From Pseudomonadota bacterium (GTDB lineage: Bacteria; Pseudomonadota; Gammaproteobacteria; Burkholderiales; Methylophilaceae): a stretch of 64,000 nt of DNA. This document shows positions 61,898-64,000 of this stretch, piece by piece (the first letter of the stretch is position 1; the number at the start of each line of letters is the position of its first letter). The DNA is taken from NCBI GenBank assembly GCA_029556915.1, contig JAKQIT010000083.1, forward strand, positions 1 to 64,000, in the 5' to 3' direction. The notes beneath the pieces were generated by a model. It was not told the origin of the DNA. It saw only the letters and a list, made by a program, of their open reading frames with translations, and ran no database searches. Made by a program: the position numbers and the translations under genes.

Positions 61898-64000
61898 ATG
61901 GGCTACTTTAGGTCTTTTTTTAAAACTACACTTTTAATTTTCTTACTATCCTCAGTTTGCGTTCAGGCTAGCACAACTTGGCAAGTGAGTTTGGATGATG
62001 ACGTTGGTCTTCCTATACTGAGTAAGGGGGGCGGCAATGCCATGACCTCCTCGTTTATATTTTTTGATAAAAATTATGGTTGGGCACATCAAGAAAGTAA
62101 TTTTAAGGTAATCAATAATGGGCAATACCAACTTAAAGGTGAAAATGCAACTTTAGGCCTTATGCTCAATGCTGCCATTGCTAAAAGCAATAATCAAAAA
62201 ATGGTCTGGAATTTTGATCTAGACGCCAAGGCAGGTAGAAAAGATGTCGTTGGTGGCGGGATTGCATTCAAGTTTGATTTGGATAACTTTGGTAAATCAT
62301 TAGGTTCGCCTGAAATTTTTGCGGACAAATCTGGTTGGAGTTGGGGAAAAGGTCAGCAGCGCATTGAAATGCACTTTAACCCTGCCCCAGCGCATGTTTT
62401 TTTCGAACGAGATCAAAAAAATGAAATTCGCGTATATTTTTATCAAGGGCATATTCCAAAAGGTAAGCGCCAATTTCAAGCCACGCTAACACTTGCCGAT
62501 GGTGTCTCTATTGCGCCAACTGTGAGTGAGCGCTTTGGAAAAGCTGATCTGTCAGAGTGGACGCCAAACATAATTGACTGGAAATCATCCCCAGTAGATT
62601 TATCTTTTTTAAATGCGACAGAACTACCTGCTGGAAAACGTGGTTTCATAAAAGCCAAGGGTGAGCAGTTAGTCTTTGAAGATGGCACGATTGCAAGGTT
62701 TTGGGGTACCAACATTAGTGCCTACACTATTTTTGGCACCCCTAAAGACAATGTTAAGTTGCAAGCAAAGCGTTTATCTGAGTTAGGTTTTAACTTGGTT
62801 CGTATCCACCACTTTGATTCTTTGTGGGTCAACCCCAATATTTTTGGGCAACAATCTAGTAGCACTCAACAAATTAATGAAGATGCGATGGATAAAATAG
62901 ATTGGTGGATTAAATGTCTAAAGGACGAAGGTATTTATGTATGGTTAGATTTACATGTTGAGCGACATTTAAAATCAGATGATGGCATTCTCAACTTTGA
63001 TGAAATCACTAAGGGTAATGATAGCGTTGATTTAAAAGGTTATAACTATGTCAACCCGAGCATTTTAAAGGCCATGGCGGCCTTTAATGAAGCTTACGTG
63101 ACTCATATCAATCCATATACTAAAACACGTTTAGCGGATGAACCTGCGATAGTTGCCATGCTGATTACTAATGAAAATGATGTCACTAATCATTTTGGTA
63201 ATAGTTTGTTAGCTGACAAAAATGTGCCGGAGCATAGTAAACGTTATATGACTGCCGCTGAGCAGTTTGCTAAAACCCATCAATTACCTGTTGAAACCAC
63301 ATGGCACTCTTGGGAGCATGGTCCATCTAAATTATTCTTGAATGATTTAGAGTATCGTTTTAACACGAGCATGATTCAACACCTACGAGGGTTGGGCGTA
63401 AAAGTGCCACTTGTTACTACTAGCACTTGGGGTGATAATCCGCTAAGCGCTTTGCCAGCCTTAACTGCGGGCGATATGATTGATGCACATGCATATCAAC
63501 CTTATGGTGCACTCGAAAACAATCCTTTATATAGCGCAAATCTGATCCATTGGCTTGCTGCAGCGCAAGTCGCTGGCAAACCCATGAGTGTAACTGAGTG
63601 GAACGCTGAACCCTTTCCACTACCTGACAGACATAGTTTGCCCATGCTGATAGCTGGACAAGCCAGTATGCAAGGTTGGGATGCAATGATGCAATATGCC
63701 TACGGGCAAGAGCCAATATCTACGCCTACGCAATGGCAAGGCGGGCCATCCAATTGGAATCTTTACAACGACCCTGCACTGTTGGCTACCATGCCTGCCG
63801 CCGCACTCATGTATCGTCGCCAAGACATCCCTGAGGCTAAAACCACTTATATCCTTAAACCAGACAACCTCTTATTTAATCAACACATTTCACCAAACAA
63901 CTCTGCTTTTATACGCACAGCGGCAGAGCTTGGAAAACTTCAAATTGCACTGCCAAGTAACAAAGCTTTGCCATGGTTGGTTAAAAGTCCAATCTCAGAA
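61898..64000 (+). CDS. secreted clan-A glycoside hydrolase, truncated by window end
   Basis: 701 codons are open from ATG 61898 (AAAGGG upstream) to the last base. The signal peptide ends CVQA. An N-terminal beta domain (about 25-235, DDDVGLPILSKGGGN, NGQYQLKGENATLG) may bind sugar. A TIM barrel follows: FWGTNISAYTIFG, LGFNLVRIHHFDS, acid/base Glu426 (ITNENDV) and likely nucleophile Glu567 (SVTEWNAEP), the layout of GH5-type clan A enzymes. It presumably trims or releases the exopolysaccharide. 31 bp after the second polymerase gene. Confidence 0.85.
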   Translation, partial: MGYFRSFFKTTLLIFLLSSVCVQASTTWQVSLDDDVGLPILSKGGGNAMTSSFIFFDKNYGWAHQESNFKVINNGQYQLKGENATLGLMLNAAIAKSNNQKMVWNFDLDAKAGRKDVVGGGIAFKFDLDNFGKSLGSPEIFADKSGWSWGKGQQRIEMHFNPAPAHVFFERDQKNEIRVYFYQGHIPKGKRQFQATLTLADGVSIAPTVSERFGKADLSEWTPNIIDWKSSPVDLSFLNATELPAGKRGFIKAKGEQLVFEDGTIARFWGTNISAYTIFGTPKDNVKLQAKRLSELGFNLVRIHHFDSLWVNPNIFGQQSSSTQQINEDAMDKIDWWIKCLKDEGIYVWLDLHVERHLKSDDGILNFDEITKGNDSVDLKGYNYVNPSILKAMAAFNEAYVTHINPYTKTRLADEPAIVAMLITNENDVTNHFGNSLLADKNVPEHSKRYMTAAEQFAKTHQLPVETTWHSWEHGPSKLFLNDLEYRFNTSMIQHLRGLGVKVPLVTTSTWGDNPLSALPALTAGDMIDAHAYQPYGALENNPLYSANLIHWLAAAQVAGKPMSVTEWNAEPFPLPDRHSLPMLIAGQASMQGWDAMMQYAYGQEPISTPTQWQGGPSNWNLYNDPALLATMPAAALMYRRQDIPEAKTTYILKPDNLLFNQHISPNNSAFIRTAAELGKLQIALPSNKALPWLVKSPISE

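Noticed and set aside
1-64000. CRISPR arrays, rRNA genes, prophage or transposase genes
   Set aside because: No regularly spaced repeats, rRNA-like sequence or transposase/integrase motifs were seen.

Overview
The window looks like chromosome of an AT-rich betaproteobacterium, probably Methylophilaceae (Methylotenera or Methylophilus type). This is inferred from the linked set mqo, rlmB, rnr, tRNA-Leu and an EpsA/EpsB pair of the methanolan/exosortase-associated type, together with the general gene style. No rRNA, CRISPR array, transposase or phage gene was found.

Layout. (1) 1-13164: a minus-strand island of about fourteen small exported or membrane proteins: three DUF4189-type proteins, a DUF4139 protein, two lipoproteins, a DUF2834 membrane protein, two paralogous 380-residue proteins flanking a third gene, and an SH3 protein. 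Most have no recognisable function. (2) 13371-17657: a LuxR/NarL response regulator followed by two tandem paralogous hybrid histidine kinases. An 18-bp palindrome (ACCCTAC-N4-GTAGGGT) occurs three times, each 57-61 bp before a start codon and at the same distance from a putative -10 box: before this regulator, before the 11695 minus-strand gene and before the gene at 361. This ties the two-component system to the exported-protein island. (3) 18185-33953: an apparent single operon behind a sigma-54 type promoter: PAS histidine kinase, receiver, HD-GYP phosphodiesterase, then a complete pilus/type II secretion-like machine (STAS-MshEN-GspE ATPase, GspF, pseudopilins G/H/I/J, a large GspK-like protein carrying DNRLRE and Kelch domains, PilM/N/O/P-like proteins, secretin). 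A CHASE-PAS-PAS-GGDEF-EAL protein (33989-37066, minus) lies convergent to it, so cyclic-di-GMP enzymes sit on both sides of an ATPase that appears to bind cyclic-di-GMP. (4) 37500-43928: housekeeping stretch (small coiled-coil secreted protein, mqo, rlmB, zinc-ribbon protein, rnr, tRNA-Leu). (5) 44213-64000: exopolysaccharide locus: epsA regulator behind a second sigma-54 type promoter very similar to the first, epsB initiating transferase, galE, an ExeA-like ATPase, glycosyltransferases, acetyltransferases, a 4-aminosugar transaminase, a Wzx flippase, two tandem Wzy/ligase-like polymerases (one fused to an FHA-like domain) and a clan-A glycoside hydrolase truncated by the window end.

Two kinds of non-coding structure link the regions. 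One is a family of eight dispersed intergenic palindromes (stem around CTCTGTAAGCC/GGCTTACAGAG, 11-nt loop, mostly with a flanking CTCGGG-T-rich block) in which the loop orientation is not always the same relative to the flank. The other is the set of matched promoters and operators described above. The most interesting candidate system is the cyclic-di-GMP-linked pilus/secretion machine with its predicted Kelch-propeller tip protein, which shares a promoter type with the exopolysaccharide regulator.
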